A stretch of 64,000 nucleotides of DNA from Pseudomonadota bacterium (GTDB taxonomy: Bacteria; Pseudomonadota; Alphaproteobacteria; Azospirillales; Azospirillaceae), in contig JAFAFA010000105.1 of NCBI GenBank assembly GCA_023423695.1, positions 124,001 to 188,000 of the forward strand, read 5' to 3'. A program made the translations under genes and the position numbers. The notes below the pieces were generated by a model. That model had not been told where the DNA came from, did no database searches, and worked only from the letters and a program-made list of their open reading frames with translations. Position 1 is the first letter of the stretch, and every line of letters starts with the position of its first letter. This document shows positions 62,470 to 64,000 of this stretch, in pieces.

Positions 62470-64000
62470 TCAGCCCTGGCGGATGCGGGCGACGAAGGCC
62501 GAAACCTCGCTCAGCATGCGGTCGGCACGCTCGCCCACCGCGCGGGCGGCGGCAGCCACCTCGGTGGACGCCTGACCGGTGGCGGTGGCGTGGCTGCAGA
62601 CGAGGTTCAGGCTGTCCGATACCGAGCTGACGCCCTGCGCCGCCTCGTTGACGTTCTGGCTGATGTCGCGGGTGGCGGCACCCTGCTCTTCGATGGCGGC
62701 GGAGATGCTGGAAGCGACGCTGTTCACCGTCTCGATGGCGCCGCCGACCCCGCGCATCGCCTCCACCACCGACGAGGTGGCGTCGGTCATGGCGGCGATC
62801 TGCGCCTGCACGTCGTCGGTTGCCTTGGCCGTCTGGTTGGCGAGATTCTTCACCTCGCTGGCGACGACCGCGAAGCCCTTGCCGGCCTCACCCGCCCGCG
62901 CCGCCTCGATGGTCGCGTTCAGCGCCAGCAGGTTGGTCTGCTCGGCGATGGAGCGGATCAGGTCGACCACTTCGACCGTGCGCCGGGCGACGCCGTCCAG
63001 CTGCTCGATCAGCGCGTAGGTGCGGCGGACATCCTCCACCGCACGGGCGGATCCGGTGGTCGACTCGGCGATCTGCTGGGCGATCTCGCGGATCGACGCC
63101 GCCAATTCCTCGGTGGCGCCGGCCACCGCCTGGACGTTGCCCGACGTGGTCTGCGCCGAGCGGGCGGCGCCGTCCATCAGGCGTGTGGTCTGCTCCGCCC
63201 CGCTGCTCATCGCGCCCGAGGTGTGGGTCAGCTGGCCGGCAGAGTCGGCGACCGCATGGACCAGTCCGCCGACGGTGTTCTCGAACTCGTCGGCAAGGCG
63301 GAGCATGGTGGCGCGGCGGGCCTGCTCGGCCTCCTGCTCCAGGGCTGCATGGCGGCGGCGCAGATCCTCCGCCTCGACGGCGCTGAGCCGCAGCGTCTCG
63401 ACCGAGCGGGCGAGCGCGCCCACCTCGTCACGGCGCTCCGTCCCGCCGACCTGCGTGGTGAGATCGCCCTTGGCGATGCGGCCGGTCGCGGTGCTGATCC
63501 CGTCCAGCCCCTTGGAGATGCGCGACACCAGACGGAAGCCGAACAGGCCGAGCAGGACCGAAGCGGCCAGCGTGACCACCAGCGTGTCCCGCAGCGTGCT
63601 GCGGAAGGCGGCATCGACGTCGTCGATGTAGACGCCGGTGCCGATCATCCAGCCCCAGGGCTCGTAGATCGCGGCGAAGGCCAGCTTCGGCACGGGATCG
63701 CCGCCGCTGGCCTTGGGGAAGTTGTAGATCAGGAAGCCGTCATTGGCCTTCGCCGACTCGATCAGCCCGCGGATCACCAGGACGCCGTTGCTGTCCTTGA
63801 AGTCCGCCAGCTTGCGGGTGCCTTCCAGATCGGGGCGCACGCCGTGGAAGACGTTGGTCCCGTCGAACTCGTAACCGAACATGTACTCGTTGCCGAAGAA
63901 GCGGAGCGCGCGCAGGGCGGCCTTGGCCTGCGTCTGCGCCTCTTCCCGGCTGAACTCGCCCTTGGCGGCGCGGGCGTCGTAGGACTTCATGATCGACAGC
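62470..64000 (-). CDS. methyl-accepting chemotaxis protein, sCache type, partial
   Basis: The gene runs off the right edge, so the N-terminal signal anchor is missing; at least 510 residues are present. The visible outer part is single-Cache (sCache_2): ALRALRFFGNEYMFGYEFDG, GFLIYNFPK, and AAIYEPWGWMIGTGVYIDDV. A membrane segment, HAMP (GLDGISTATGRIAKGDLTTQ) and the signalling domain follow, with the tip sequence SIAEQTNLLALNATIEAARAGEAGKGFAVVA. It lacks a visible C-terminal CheR-binding pentapeptide. Such receptors often sense organic acids or other small molecules. The C-terminal end at FVARIRQG is typical for alphaproteobacterial MCPs. Confidence 0.92.
   Translation of the reverse strand, partial: LSIMKSYDARAAKGEFSREEAQTQAKAALRALRFFGNEYMFGYEFDGTNVFHGVRPDLEGTRKLADFKDSNGVLVIRGLIESAKANDGFLIYNFPKASGGDPVPKLAFAAIYEPWGWMIGTGVYIDDVDAAFRSTLRDTLVVTLAASVLLGLFGFRLVSRISKGLDGISTATGRIAKGDLTTQVGGTERRDEVGALARSVETLRLSAVEAEDLRRRHAALEQEAEQARRATMLRLADEFENTVGGLVHAVADSAGQLTHTSGAMSSGAEQTTRLMDGAARSAQTTSGNVQAVAGATEELAASIREIAQQIAESTTGSARAVEDVRRTYALIEQLDGVARRTVEVVDLIRSIAEQTNLLALNATIEAARAGEAGKGFAVVASEVKNLANQTAKATDDVQAQIAAMTDATSSVVEAMRGVGGAIETVNSVASSISAAIEEQGAATRDISQNVNEAAQGVSSVSDSLNLVCSHATATGQASTEVAAAARAVGERADRMLSEVSAFVARIRQG

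Overview
The window is GC-rich bacterial DNA with dense, overlapping genes on both strands. Gene content points to an alphaproteobacterium of the Rhodospirillales, most like Azospirillum. The clues are an imp-type type VI secretion (T6SS) locus with two sheath-protein paralogues, a FixL-like PAS protein, the ppiD-trpE neighbourhood, and large families of sensors and MCPs. The genus is an inference from gene content, not from a search.

Layout: (1) 1-17,246 is a T6SS locus. On the minus strand run tssA, tssB, tssC, a second tssC-like gene (impD), tagJ/impE and a tssE cut by the window edge. Diverging on the plus strand are a MORN-like protein, a PAAR protein, a zinc-ribbon methyltransferase, tssH/clpV, hcp, vgrG, an unknown small protein, an FHA protein and tssK. 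tssF, tssG, tssJ, tssL and tssM are not present; tssF/G may lie beyond the left edge. (2) 17,277-27,479, directly behind tssK and mostly joined by ATGA overlaps, is a signalling gene set: four membrane proteins with similar extracytoplasmic sensor domains (one fused to an MFS transporter, one to HAMP plus about six membrane segments), a Tat-exported orphan ABC-type binding protein, a GNAT protein, a HAMP-SpoIIE phosphatase, a STAS protein and a lone receiver. This is the best candidate for an undescribed system. It looks like a partner-switching pathway that lacks its anti-sigma-type kinase, placed as if co-transcribed with the T6SS. (3) 27,760-34,683 holds a repetitive BON-domain protein and a TetR-MFP-RND efflux operon with a visible operator. 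(4) 34,684-39,614 holds a probable 24-residue hydrophobic peptide gene between two hairpins, trpE, ppiD, csbD and two small hypotheticals. (5) 39,860-54,131 is a mixed housekeeping and transport region: YnfA, a PAS-(degenerate GGDEF)-EAL protein, an iron ABC transporter split in two (binding protein plus ATPase in one place, permease about 5 kb away on the other strand), an MsbA-like exporter, two glycine-zipper lipoproteins, a CvrA-type antiporter and typA. (6) 54,347-64,000 holds tamA-tamB, a ModE-type HTH gene paired with a cysteine-synthase-fold enzyme, and an MCP cut by the right edge.

Three copies of a roughly 105-125 bp GC-rich inverted-repeat element sit between genes (357-462, 11,647-11,754, 45,401-45,524), two of them inside the T6SS locus. 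No tRNA, rRNA, CRISPR array or complete insertion sequence was recognised. Long open frames antisense to real genes are common because of the GC content and were treated as shadows.
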